Shown here one piece after another: positions 20,160 to 30,187 of a DNA stretch of 64,000 nt. A program made the translations under genes and the position numbers. The notes under the pieces were generated by a model. That model saw only the letters and a list, made by a program, of their open reading frames with translations, searched no databases and had not been told where the DNA came from. This DNA is from Endomicrobiaceae bacterium (GTDB lineage: Bacteria; Elusimicrobiota; Endomicrobiia; Endomicrobiales; Endomicrobiaceae): positions 46,696 through 110,695 of the forward strand of contig JAQTSO010000002.1 in the NCBI GenBank assembly GCA_028711215.1, given 5' to 3'. How positions within the stretch are numbered: position 1 is the first letter of the stretch; each line of letters starts with the position of its first letter.

Positions 20160-21095
20160 ATGACAAAAGTTTTAGTAGTTGATGACGAACCGTTTTTAAA
20201 GGAAATGCTGTATGATATATTTACTATGGCTGGATATGATGTTATTACTGCGGAAAACGGTAAAGAGGGATTAGATAAAATATACGGTGAAAGTCCGGAT
20301 TTTGTTATTTTAGATTGCTCAATGCCGATAATGGACGGATTTGAAGTATTGACAATTATCAGAAAAGAAGCAAGATTTGTTAATTTGCCTGTTATAATGC
20401 TTACTGCTTTGGCAGGTGATGCCGAGCAAATTAAGGGTTTGAGTCTCGGGGTGGATGATTATATCACAAAACCTTTTAAATCTTCGGTATTACTTACGAA
20501 AGTAAAAAATATTTTAGAAAGAAAGAAACAAAGTTTGGATGTCAATCCTTTAACGTCGTTACCGGGTAATGTTTCAATACAAAAGTATATAGAATCAAAA
20601 ATTGCAAGTAAAAGCGATTTTTCAATATTATATTTTGACTTGGCAAATTTTAAAAGTTTTAACGATAAATACGGTTTTTTTGCGGGAGATAATGTCATAC
20701 GATTTACGGCAAGTGTTTTAGAAAAATCTTTGAAAGAATTTGGGAAAAATGATAGTTGTTTGATCGGGCATATAGGCGGGGATGATTTTGTCGTTATATC
20801 ACCGATAGATTTGGAAATTAAAATTGCAGAAAAAGTTATAGAATTGTTTGATGCGGGAATTAAGGATTTTTATAACAAGGAAGATTTAGAAAAAGGATAC
20901 ATTGTTTCAATTGACAGAAATGACAATATCCAAAACTTTCCGATAATGACAATTTCTATAAGTATTATAGTGACAAATATTGCCGATATTGTGGATTTTG
21001 AAGATGTGGCACAAAGAGCTTCAGAACTTAAAAAAATTGCTAAAAAAAATAGTAAAAGTTCATATGTCTTTGAACGCAGAAAGTATGGCAGATAA
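20160..21095 (+). CDS. Response regulator receiver + GGDEF-like (GGDDF) domain protein
   Basis: KVLVVDDEPFL, VILDCSMPIMDG, DYITKPF; LTSLPGN...LYFDLANFKSFNDKYGFFAGD...GHIGGDDFVVIS. Start trimmed from ORF-track 20139. Confidence 0.88.
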   Translation: MTKVLVVDDEPFLKEMLYDIFTMAGYDVITAENGKEGLDKIYGESPDFVILDCSMPIMDGFEVLTIIRKEARFVNLPVIMLTALAGDAEQIKGLSLGVDDYITKPFKSSVLLTKVKNILERKKQSLDVNPLTSLPGNVSIQKYIESKIASKSDFSILYFDLANFKSFNDKYGFFAGDNVIRFTASVLEKSLKEFGKNDSCLIGHIGGDDFVVISPIDLEIKIAEKVIELFDAGIKDFYNKEDLEKGYIVSIDRNDNIQNFPIMTISISIIVTNIADIVDFEDVAQRASELKKIAKKNSKSSYVFERRKYGR

Positions 21096-21120
21096 AATTC
21101 TATTGTGGTGAGGTTTTAAA

Positions 21121-21819
21121 ATGATAGAAAACAACAAAATCGTTATAGTTGATGACGAAGAAGAACTCAGGGAATTAGTGGCAGATGTTTTGGGGCGCGA
21201 TAATTTTAAAGTTATAAAATGTGCAGATACGGACGAGGGGTATAAAAGAATTTTAAAGTCAAAACCCGATTTGGCTATTCTTGACGTCAAAATGCCTCAA
21301 ATCGGCGGCATAGAACTTTGCAGATTATTAAGATCGGACCCTGTAACAAAAAACATGCCGGTCATTATGCTTACGGTTGAATCTACGGAAACCGATAAAG
21401 TTATAGGGCTTGGCGTCGGGGCTGATGACTATATAACAAAACCTTTCAGCAATAAGGAATTGGTGGCAAGAGTCAGAGCATTGTTAAGACGCACTGCAAG
21501 AAAAGATGTGTCAAATTGTATTAAATCTGACGGTTTATTAATGAATTTGGACGCAAGGACAGTAATAATTAATTCAAAAGAAATAAAATTAAGGCCAAAA
21601 GAATTTGATTTATTGCACATGTTTTTACTTAAACCAAACATTGTTCTCTCCAGAGATTTTATTTTGGAAAATGTTTTTGAATATAATGTTGCCGTGACTA
21701 CAAGAACAATAGATACCCACATAAAAAATTTGAGACAGGCATTAGGAAGTTGGGCAGATAAAATAATTACAATTTTTGGCAGGGGATTTAAATTTGTCCC
21801 AAATGTAAGAAAAAAATAA
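21121..21819 (+). CDS. OmpR/PhoB-family response regulator
   Basis: IVDDEEELRELV, LAILDVKMPQIGG, DDYITKPF, C-terminal winged helix KLRPKEFDLLHMFL..TIDTHIKNLRQALG. Confidence 0.93.
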   Translation: MIENNKIVIVDDEEELRELVADVLGRDNFKVIKCADTDEGYKRILKSKPDLAILDVKMPQIGGIELCRLLRSDPVTKNMPVIMLTVESTETDKVIGLGVGADDYITKPFSNKELVARVRALLRRTARKDVSNCIKSDGLLMNLDARTVIINSKEIKLRPKEFDLLHMFLLKPNIVLSRDFILENVFEYNVAVTTRTIDTHIKNLRQALGSWADKIITIFGRGFKFVPNVRKK

Positions 21820-21852
21820 AAAATTTGATATAATCTAAAAAGGGTTTATTAT

Positions 21853-23988
21853 ATGAAAATAAAAAAAATAATGTCAGCCGTTTTTGCGTTGAGTTTCTTG
21901 TTTGTTTATTCAAATTCCCATGCCGGTTCAATAATATATGCTTTAAATCCTGATCCTGTTTCAGCTGCCATGGCTGATTCAGGTGTGGCTCTTATTTCAA
22001 ATGTAATGACAGGCACTGTCATTAATCCTGCTTCAACTGTCGGTATTTACAGAACGGTTGCTTCATTAGGCGGGTCAAATATGACAGGAGATATACAATA
22101 TAATTTTGGTTCAATAGGATTTGCAACGAGCATAGGTATTTTCGGTGCATCATTGATGTATGTTGATTATAATACCGACAAATACTACGATAATGCGGGA
22201 ACCGAAATCGGGATGGGCAAAACAACCGATATGGGGGCAATTCTTACTTATGCATTGCCGCTTAGAAAATACCTGCCGGTATTTATAGATAACGGCGGAG
22301 TAGGTATTAATTTCAAAATAATGAGAAGCACATTGGCAGATTATATTTCCGAAACATTGGCAGTTGATGTCGGAGGTATTTTGACAGTCCCCAAAATGAG
22401 AAATTTTACTCTGGGTTTTGCTTTGAAAAATCTTGGGACGTCGGAAAAGTTTGTTAAGACCGCATCGGAACTTCCGCAAATGATGACAGTCGGTTTGGGA
22501 TACAGTAATCTTAATTTTTATAATTTGAAATTGGCTTTTGATTTTACCGACCAGAAACAGTATGAAGATTTTACATCCGTGGGTTGCTCAATAAGTCCGG
22601 TATATTTTATGACTTTAAGGGCAGGTGTAAAATTTGGCGGAGATTCATTACTGAATAATACCAGAATGGGTGTGGGGTTACAATTTGAGACCGTAAGTTT
22701 TGATTATGCTTTCATTCCGTCGTTGGATTTAAATGCGACACACAGTTTTAATTTAAGTTTTGCTTTTGGTTCTTTTTCAAACCAGAGAACCGCATATGAA
22801 TATTATTTAACGGAACATTTCAGACAGGCTCAGGCAAATTTTTATGCAAAAGATTTTGTAAAGTCAAGACAGCAATTTGACGATATTTTATCTGTTTATC
22901 CCGATCACAAACCTTCTCAGGAATATTTAAGAAAAACAATAGAAGAACTTGAAAAAATTGATGATTATAATTTTGCAATAGTCAACAAGTATATGAAAAA
23001 AGCGAATAAGGCAAGAGAAAATAACAATGTTGTAAAAGCAGATCAGTATTATAGAAAAGTTTTAGATTTGGACCCTGAAAACAGAGTTGCAAAATCTGCT
23101 ATAGAAGATATTGAAACGGCAACAACAGATGTAAAAGTTTTACAGGAGAGAGACGCTAACAGTGACAGAATAGTTTATTTGTGGGGAAGATACCAGAAAT
23201 TTTATAAAAAAGGTGACATAGTCAGAGCAAAGAATTCTCTAAAATATTTGTTGGATATTGATCCGCAGAATGCACTTGCAAAAGAAAAAATGGTCGATGT
23301 TGATAATCAGTTGTCAAAAATCGCATCCGATAAAGCAAACGATATTTATGATCAGGCTATGAAATATTATAACAAGGGCAATTATGAGGAAGCTATCAAA
23401 TATTTTGAAGCAGTTATAGTTGCAGCCCCGCACAGACTTGACGTACGTGCATTAATTGAAAAATCAGAAAGAAATATTCAGGAAATAGCAGAATATAAGA
23501 GATTAACCGCCTTAGAAAAAGAACAGGATAAAGTCAGAGGTAAACTTGTCGATTATTTTGAAGACGGTCTTAAAAATTATGAAAAAGGCAGATATGAAGC
23601 TGCAGTTGAATATTTTAAAAAGGCAAAAGATATTTCAGAAAAATATGAATTTAATGAATACTATAAAAATGCAAATAATTATATAGCCAAAATGAGTAGG
23701 AGCCTGTCCGAAGAATATTATAAAAAAGGTTTTAATGCATTCAGAACAAATAATTTTGAATTGGCGGCACAGTCTTATAAGAAAGCACTGGAATATAATC
23801 CGGGCAATACTTCCGCTTCATTTGAACTTGACAGGGTTGCAGATGCGGTTTCTCAAAAATATTATGAAGAAGGTATGAACGCATACAGCAGCAACGATAT
23901 GGAAAAAGCCAGAGAATATTTGAGAAAAGCATTATATTATAAACCTGACAAAACCGAAGCAAAAAGAGCTCTTGACAGAATCAGATAA
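21853..23988 (+). CDS. PorV/UPF0164-like beta-barrel fused to C-terminal TPR array
   Basis: Signal peptide; PDPVSAAMADSGVALISN...INPAST; repeated TPR units (YYKKGFNAFRTNNFELAAQSYKKALEYNPGN). Confidence 0.7.
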   Translation: MKIKKIMSAVFALSFLFVYSNSHAGSIIYALNPDPVSAAMADSGVALISNVMTGTVINPASTVGIYRTVASLGGSNMTGDIQYNFGSIGFATSIGIFGASLMYVDYNTDKYYDNAGTEIGMGKTTDMGAILTYALPLRKYLPVFIDNGGVGINFKIMRSTLADYISETLAVDVGGILTVPKMRNFTLGFALKNLGTSEKFVKTASELPQMMTVGLGYSNLNFYNLKLAFDFTDQKQYEDFTSVGCSISPVYFMTLRAGVKFGGDSLLNNTRMGVGLQFETVSFDYAFIPSLDLNATHSFNLSFAFGSFSNQRTAYEYYLTEHFRQAQANFYAKDFVKSRQQFDDILSVYPDHKPSQEYLRKTIEELEKIDDYNFAIVNKYMKKANKARENNNVVKADQYYRKVLDLDPENRVAKSAIEDIETATTDVKVLQERDANSDRIVYLWGRYQKFYKKGDIVRAKNSLKYLLDIDPQNALAKEKMVDVDNQLSKIASDKANDIYDQAMKYYNKGNYEEAIKYFEAVIVAAPHRLDVRALIEKSERNIQEIAEYKRLTALEKEQDKVRGKLVDYFEDGLKNYEKGRYEAAVEYFKKAKDISEKYEFNEYYKNANNYIAKMSRSLSEEYYKKGFNAFRTNNFELAAQSYKKALEYNPGNTSASFELDRVADAVSQKYYEEGMNAYSSNDMEKAREYLRKALYYKPDKTEAKRALDRIR

Positions 23989-24019
23989 TTTTAAACATCT
24001 TATCGGTTAAAAAGAAAAA

Positions 24020-24457
24020 ATGAAAAAAATAATTTTAATCTTAATTTTAATGTCTGCCGTAACGACAGTTTTGCAGGCAGAGGTAAAAGTTTTCCCTAAT
24101 CCCTGGATACCGGAATCAGGGCAGTCTCTTGCCTCAACCGGAGATACAAAAAAACACGGAAGTCTTGATGCCGACGGATGGATTAAATTTGAGTTTATTG
24201 ACTATGCCACAGAGCCTGTTTCTTCAGGCGAACTTGTAATTTATGATGTTTTGGGCAATCTCATCAGAAGAAAAGCATGGACACTTCCTGAATATGTTCC
24301 TTTGCCTAATACAAATACTACGGAAGACAGAGACCATACCATACATTGGGACGGAAAAGACAACGGGTACAATTTTGTTCCAAGCGGTGTTTACATCTGG
24401 ATTATTTATGTTGACGGCGGTAAAAAATATAAAGGTAAACTTGTTATTATTCGTTAA
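24020..24457 (+). CDS. Exported FlgD-Ig/T9SS-sorting-domain-like protein, stand-alone
   Basis: Signal peptide; VFPNPWIPESG...LVIYDVLGNLIRR...HIHWDGKDN-like WDGKDNGYNFVPSGVYIWIIYVDGGKKYKGKLVIIR. Confidence 0.65.
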   Translation: MKKIILILILMSAVTTVLQAEVKVFPNPWIPESGQSLASTGDTKKHGSLDADGWIKFEFIDYATEPVSSGELVIYDVLGNLIRRKAWTLPEYVPLPNTNTTEDRDHTIHWDGKDNGYNFVPSGVYIWIIYVDGGKKYKGKLVIIR

Positions 24458-25592
24458 TGCCCGTCAATTCCAAGTAGATGTTTTCATGTTGTTTAATCAT
24501 ATAATCTATACTGAATGTTTCATTAATAGTCTGTCTCGCATTTAAACTCATTTTGTTTTTTATATCAGGATTTTCTGCCAAAAATAAAATTTTATCCGCA
24601 GTTGCTTTTGTATCGTAAGGTTTAATTAAAAACCCGTTTTCATTATCTTTTATAATTTCCCGTTGCCCGTCAACATCGTTTACAATCGGCACAAGCCCGC
24701 AGCTCATTGCTTCTATTGTTGAAATTGGGAGGCCTTCCCATAATGAAGTCATAATAAAAAAATCGCTGGAATTTAAAATATTTGAAATATCTCTGCGCCA
24801 TCCTAAAAGATAAACATTGTTTTTAAGGTTAAAATTTTTTATTAAATTTTCTAATTTCTTTCTTTCAATGCCGTCTCCGGTTATAATAAATTTATAATTG
24901 CTATTTTTGTTTACAATAATATTTGCAACATTAATAAAATCTTCTAAATTTTTTTGAGGTTTAAAAGGTCCTATTGTAGTAACAAAAATGTCTGTATCTT
25001 TTAAATTTAATTCTCTTTTTAACGATGGGGTACCTTTAATTTTTTTAAAATTTTCAATATCTATTCCCAATCTTACATAGCGATATTGTATTTCTTTTCC
25101 GATACCATAACTCAGACCTTTTTTTATATTTTCAGTGCTTACAGGTATAAGAATTTTTGAAATTTTTGCACAAAACTTTTCAAGCATGATATATAAGTTT
25201 CTTTTAAGAAAAGACTGCGTGCCGTTAAACGGAAATCCGTGAATAGTATGAATTATATTTTTAATACCGGCGGCGAAAGCAGAGCATCTGCCTAAAATAC
25301 CGGCTTTTGAAGAGTGCGTGTGGACAATATCCGGTCTTTCTTTTTTCAATATTTTATATATCTCAAGTCCCGCTTTAAAATCTTTAAAAGGATTTAATTG
25401 TCTTATCAAATCTTTAACAAAATAAATTTTTATTTCATTTGCGGTTTCATTATCCAGTATGCCGCCGAGTCCGCAAATCATAAAAGTTTCAAATTTGTTT
25501 TTATCAAGTTTTTTGCATAAATCTATGGCAACTTTCTGTGCCCCGCCAAGTTCAAGTTTTGTAACGATAATACAAACTTTAATTTTTTTCAT
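24447..25592 (-). CDS. Glycosyltransferase family 4
   Basis: KLELGGAQKVAIDLC, TIGPFKPQKNLEDFI, SLWEGLPISTIEAMSCGLVPI. Confidence 0.92.
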   Translation of the reverse strand: MKKIKVCIIVTKLELGGAQKVAIDLCKKLDKNKFETFMICGLGGILDNETANEIKIYFVKDLIRQLNPFKDFKAGLEIYKILKKERPDIVHTHSSKAGILGRCSAFAAGIKNIIHTIHGFPFNGTQSFLKRNLYIMLEKFCAKISKILIPVSTENIKKGLSYGIGKEIQYRYVRLGIDIENFKKIKGTPSLKRELNLKDTDIFVTTIGPFKPQKNLEDFINVANIIVNKNSNYKFIITGDGIERKKLENLIKNFNLKNNVYLLGWRRDISNILNSSDFFIMTSLWEGLPISTIEAMSCGLVPIVNDVDGQREIIKDNENGFLIKPYDTKATADKILFLAENPDIKNKMSLNARQTINETFSIDYMIKQHENIYLELTGINE

Positions 25593-26878
25593 TTTAAATT
25601 TAATTTATCCGCCAATTTTTTTGCATCTGTTATATTTTTTTCAATAAAGGAATATTCCCATGCTCCGTATCTGCCGATAGAATAGATATCATGAAAATTT
25701 AAAAATTTTATTATCGTGTTCAATATTTTTTGCCGGTTTCTATCAAATATTACATAGGCATAAGGCATATCTATAATATTTGCCGTTATTATTTCGTCAT
25801 CAATACCGATAATCCCGAGATTTATTAAATGTTTTATCGTATCCTGACAGTTTAAGAATTTATTATCTTTGCCTGAAAATTCAACATATAAACAATAGCT
25901 GTTTTTCGGGGCAAGTTTCGGACAGACATTGGAATAAATCCCCACTCTGTAAAACGGATATTTTTTTTCAGGTACATAAATCCAGTGTTTCCCCTTAATA
26001 TTTGCCGGAATTTCCTTTTTATATTTTACGCCTATATTAATGCATCTTACCGATGTGTGATAAAGTTTTTGTGCCGATTCAATAATGTCTGCCGGAGCAT
26101 TTTTTAATTGAAGTATCAGTTCTGTTAACGGTTGGGTTGAAATTAAGTTGTTATATTGAAAATATTTGCCGTTAACAAAAACAGTTTTATTTTTATAATC
26201 TATTTGTCCGGCTTTTGCATTTTTTATAATACTATTTTTTAATTGCTTGTAAAATCCGTTTATTATTTCCCCGCATCCGTTCCTTTGCGGATAATAAAAT
26301 ACGCTGTTATATCCGTAATCTGTTTTATTTTTTTCGTAAGCATATTTTAAAATGCTTCCGGCATCCGGTTTAGGCACGAACGGAGCAGTCCACGAAGCTG
26401 TTAGTTTGGTTAAGTCATAATTCCAAAGTTTTTCATTGTAAGGTTGCATAAAATATTTTGTTATTCCTTCTCCGAACATTGCTTTAGCCCAGTTTATAAA
26501 AGGCATATCGTTATAAATTTTTATATTTTTTCTTGTTTTAATACCGTCAATACATTCCTGTCTTTCTTTTTCCGGAAGATAATATAAATTAGCCTGAAAA
26601 GGAAAAGGAATAAAAGAATTTTTTGTATATATCCATGCATTACGTTGTATAGTTAAAAATTTTTTATTGATTAACTTTTCAAGCAGATTTTTTATCGCAG
26701 AATCTTTTATATGTATAAAATGTCCTGAATAATCAAAGGTAAAACCGTCTTCTTTTATTGATTTGCACAGTCCGCCGACTTGATTTGATTTTTCAAATAA
26801 AATATACGGTTTTTTTGTAAAATAACCAAAAGATAGTCCGCTGATTCCTGCGCCGATAATAATATTATTACTTATCAT
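25589..26878 (-). CDS. FAD-dependent amine-oxidase/protoporphyrinogen-oxidase-like oxidoreductase
   Basis: IIIGAGISGLSFGYFTKK, FEKSNQVGGLCKSI, FDYSGHFIHI. Confidence 0.82.
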   Translation of the reverse strand: MISNNIIIGAGISGLSFGYFTKKPYILFEKSNQVGGLCKSIKEDGFTFDYSGHFIHIKDSAIKNLLEKLINKKFLTIQRNAWIYTKNSFIPFPFQANLYYLPEKERQECIDGIKTRKNIKIYNDMPFINWAKAMFGEGITKYFMQPYNEKLWNYDLTKLTASWTAPFVPKPDAGSILKYAYEKNKTDYGYNSVFYYPQRNGCGEIINGFYKQLKNSIIKNAKAGQIDYKNKTVFVNGKYFQYNNLISTQPLTELILQLKNAPADIIESAQKLYHTSVRCINIGVKYKKEIPANIKGKHWIYVPEKKYPFYRVGIYSNVCPKLAPKNSYCLYVEFSGKDNKFLNCQDTIKHLINLGIIGIDDEIITANIIDMPYAYVIFDRNRQKILNTIIKFLNFHDIYSIGRYGAWEYSFIEKNITDAKKLADKLNLK

Positions 26879-26885
26879 ATTTTAT

Positions 26886-27917
26886 TTAATCCATTTTAAC
26901 TTTTGCCAACATATAAGACATAAATATAAAAACCAGTGAAATAAAAATCAAAATAAAAATCGATAAAACACTTGATGAATTAACAAAAAGATATGCAAAA
27001 GTACCTAAAATTACGCAAGTTATATAAACAATTATAAGTATTTGTTTTCTGGAAAAACCGATTTTTTCAAGCCGTAAAGGAAAATGATCTTTGCTTCCAA
27101 GAAAAGGTGATTTGCCGTTTTCAATTCTTACAAGACTTACGAATATTGTTTCAAATAAAGGTACAGCCAATATCAATAAAGGAGCAAAAACGCCAATTAA
27201 ATTTAACTTTGTATAAGATGTTCCCAGTGCTATGGTAGCAAGAATAAATCCGATTGATAAACTGCCGGTATCGCCCATAAAAATTTTTCTTTTTTTAGAC
27301 AGATTATAAGGTAAAAATCCAAGACATGCCCCTACAAGCGCTATTGCCGAAAAGTTTACATAAAGCATTTCGCTTGGCAGTGCAATAAAGAAAAAGAAAA
27401 AGGATGCAATAGTTGCAATTCCACATGAAAGACCGTCCATAATATCTATAAGATTAAATGCATTTGACAGTCCGATTATCCATAAAATACTTAATGCAAT
27501 TGAAATAAAATAATTATCAATAAAACTTATTCTGATATCAAATCCTACGGTCACTACTAAACTAGCCGCTATCTGTATCAAAAATTTTATTTTAAAGCCC
27601 AGACCGCCTTTTTTTATGTCGTCAAATAAGCCTAATAATAAAAATAATAAAGAACCTATCAGTAATGCTCTTATGTTTGTAAGGGTTCCGGTCGGAAAAT
27701 TTGTAAACAGTCTGATTGTTATTAATGAAATTATCCATGCGCTCCATATTGCAAGCCCGCCAAGATAGGGAGTGCTTATTTTATGTGTTTTAACGGCAGT
27801 TATAGGATGGTCGTAAATATTTAATTTCATTGCAACAAATCTGAAAAATAAAGTTGCAGATAAAGACACCACAAAAGCAACGGCAAAAGAAATAATATAA
27901 AAATTTTCCATTATCAT
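26886..27917 (-). CDS. Undecaprenyl-phosphate sugar-1-phosphate transferase (WecA/TagO/MraY family)
   Basis: LGLFDDIKK, NAFNLIDIMDGLSCGIA, FMGDTGSLSIGFILA. Confidence 0.9.
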   Translation of the reverse strand: MIMENFYIISFAVAFVVSLSATLFFRFVAMKLNIYDHPITAVKTHKISTPYLGGLAIWSAWIISLITIRLFTNFPTGTLTNIRALLIGSLLFLLLGLFDDIKKGGLGFKIKFLIQIAASLVVTVGFDIRISFIDNYFISIALSILWIIGLSNAFNLIDIMDGLSCGIATIASFFFFFIALPSEMLYVNFSAIALVGACLGFLPYNLSKKRKIFMGDTGSLSIGFILATIALGTSYTKLNLIGVFAPLLILAVPLFETIFVSLVRIENGKSPFLGSKDHFPLRLEKIGFSRKQILIIVYITCVILGTFAYLFVNSSSVLSIFILIFISLVFIFMSYMLAKVKMD

Positions 27918-27918
27918 G

Positions 27919-28593
27919 TTAAAACAATTTGCTCCATTTATCTGTTCTATACTTTAAATTTGCAAGTTGGTCTGCCTGATTTAATTCATAATCTGTCAAA
28001 TTTTCAACACTTACGGCACAATTCAAAGTTTTACCGATACTGCTAAAAAACATGCCTGCAAATTTTTCAACGGTTATTTCATCAAAATGCAAATGAATAG
28101 ATCCTTCAATTAATATTTTTTTGCCTCTTCTTCGCTGGCATGAGCCTACAATTTTTTTGCCGTTTAAAAAAACATCATCTTTATAAAAAGTATCAACACA
28201 GGAAATATTTTTACCAAAACCGTAAATGCCCGGTGACTCATCGCATATTATATTAAAAAAAACAAGAGTTTTCTTTATAGTTTCATGTATTAATTTATAA
28301 GTTTTTCCCTGATCATAAATATTTGGCCAAATTTCATCTGAAACAATAAAGGAAAACGATAAATCTTTACTGTGAAGGACTGTAAGCCCGCCGGTTAATC
28401 TTCTTATAATAGGATAATTATCGCAATTTGAAATATCATTGAATTTTTGAAAATAACCGATCGTGTATGATGGTCTGGTCCATGTATAGAATCTGAAAGT
28501 AGGGATAAATTGTTCATTTGTAAAAACAATTTCATCTAAAGCTATGTTTGTTGCACAATCTCTGGGCTTGTCAGTAATACATCTTAAATTCAT
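27919..28593 (-). CDS. Lipoate-protein ligase A-like protein
   Basis: NIALDEIVF, YTWTRPSYTIGYFQ, RRLTGGLTVLHSKDLSFSF, GKKIVGSCQRRRGKKILIEGSI. Confidence 0.82.
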   Translation of the reverse strand: MNLRCITDKPRDCATNIALDEIVFTNEQFIPTFRFYTWTRPSYTIGYFQKFNDISNCDNYPIIRRLTGGLTVLHSKDLSFSFIVSDEIWPNIYDQGKTYKLIHETIKKTLVFFNIICDESPGIYGFGKNISCVDTFYKDDVFLNGKKIVGSCQRRRGKKILIEGSIHLHFDEITVEKFAGMFFSSIGKTLNCAVSVENLTDYELNQADQLANLKYRTDKWSKLF

Positions 28594-28607
28594 GAAAGAA
28601 TCTCTGT

Positions 28608-29777
28608 TTATATTTCATTATAGGATATTGTCTTCAGGAAAGCATCTACAACAATGGGGCTAAACTGTTTATTTTTATTATTAACAATTTCTTTTATAAT
28701 TTCATTTCTTTTCATGGTTTTTCTGTAAGGTCTGTCGCTGGACATTGCATCGTAAGAATCAGCAACAGATATAATGGAAGCGATTAAAGGTATTTCATCG
28801 CCCAATAAATTGTACGGATAGCCTCTGCCGTCATATCTTTCGTGATGGTATTTAACCCCGAGTGAAATTATTTTGAACTCGTTTATCGGTTCTAAAATCT
28901 CAGCTCCCATAGCAGGATGTTTCTTTACAATATCCATTTCGGATTTTGTAAGACCTGAAGGTTTATTGAGAATATCTTCCGGAATACCGATTTTCCCTAT
29001 ATCGTGCAGTAATGCGGCTATTTTCAGAGAGTCGTCAAAAGACTGGTATGCAACTTTTAAATGTTTTGGTATGTATTTTGATATAATCATTGAATATTTT
29101 GTCACACGTTCAGCATGACCGTGCGTGTATTCATTTTTCACATCTATAGCATTTGCCAAAGTCTCAACGGTATTTAATAATAAACGTTTATTTTCTTCCA
29201 ATTGCTGTTTTGTGTCTTCAAAAAGTTTTGCATTTTCTATTGCCATAACAACATCGGATGATAGTACCGTTAAAAAATTGATTTCGCCTTTTGTAAATTT
29301 CTTGCCGTCCTCTTTTTTACCTATAAAAAACACAACAAGCAAATTGCTCCTGAAAAAGCCGGGAACTATTAATTTTGCATGATAAAGAGATATGTCGTTT
29401 TCCAAATTATAAATGAAATCCATAATCTTTTTATCATTTTTATATTTCTTTTTAAAAGTTTTTATTTGACTTGCCAACAGATAATCTTTTTTTACATTGG
29501 ATAAAAGACTTTTGTCAGAAAAAAATCTTATGATAGGTCTTGTGCTTTTAATTTTTGCAAATCCAACCGGGATTTTCAACCCTTTTTTTCCGCTGGACAC
29601 ATTGATTATATATTCCTGAGAATTTTTATCATAAAGAAATAGTCCGGAGTATTTTACCCCGAGAGTTCTTGTAACGGTTCGGATAATCATTTTTGAGAGT
29701 AGTTCGGCATCATGTATCAAAATCATCTGTTTTGCCACATGAGACAAATACTCTTTAAAATCTTTTCTTCTTTTCAT
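28608..29777 (-). CDS. GAF + HD-GYP domain protein (putative c-di-GMP phosphodiesterase)
   Basis: AALLHDIGKIGIPEDILNKP, HPAMGAEIL, KYHHERYDGRGYP. Confidence 0.92.
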   Translation of the reverse strand: MKRRKDFKEYLSHVAKQMILIHDAELLSKMIIRTVTRTLGVKYSGLFLYDKNSQEYIINVSSGKKGLKIPVGFAKIKSTRPIIRFFSDKSLLSNVKKDYLLASQIKTFKKKYKNDKKIMDFIYNLENDISLYHAKLIVPGFFRSNLLVVFFIGKKEDGKKFTKGEINFLTVLSSDVVMAIENAKLFEDTKQQLEENKRLLLNTVETLANAIDVKNEYTHGHAERVTKYSMIISKYIPKHLKVAYQSFDDSLKIAALLHDIGKIGIPEDILNKPSGLTKSEMDIVKKHPAMGAEILEPINEFKIISLGVKYHHERYDGRGYPYNLLGDEIPLIASIISVADSYDAMSSDRPYRKTMKRNEIIKEIVNNKNKQFSPIVVDAFLKTISYNEI

Positions 29778-29781
29778 TTAG

Positions 29782-30141
29782 TTATTTAATATAAGTTAGG
29801 ATTTTGTCTTTAAAGTCAGATAAATCTATAGGCTTTTGTATATAATCTACTACTCCCAAACTGTGGACATCCGTTTTTAAATCGGAACAAATATTGCCGG
29901 TTATAATCATCGCTTTTACGCCGGGATTCAATTTTTTCATGCTTTTTAAAACTTCAACCCCGTTCATTCCGCCCAGATGAATATCCAGTAATACGCAATC
30001 AAAGGTATTTTTCTTGTATAAATCTAGCGCATCTTCTCCTGATACTGCCGTTACGCTGTCAATCTCAAGTCTCTTTAAAAATCTTGCCATAAAAGCAAGA
30101 ATTTCTTCTTCGTCATCTACGATAAGTATCTTTTTTTTCAC
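29782..30141 (-). CDS. Single-domain response regulator
   Basis: ILIVDDEEEILAFM, FDCVLLDIHLGGMNGVE, DYIQKPIDLSDFK. Confidence 0.93.
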   Translation of the reverse strand: MKKKILIVDDEEEILAFMARFLKRLEIDSVTAVSGEDALDLYKKNTFDCVLLDIHLGGMNGVEVLKSMKKLNPGVKAMIITGNICSDLKTDVHSLGVVDYIQKPIDLSDFKDKILTYIK

Positions 30142-30187
30142 AGATAGCTCCTGATGTTAACAACTGGTGCATAGTATAACAAAAGTT

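Noticed and set aside
28873-29382. Plus-strand ORFs opposite the HD-GYP gene
   Set aside because: Shadow ORFs of a conserved coding region in AT-rich DNA.
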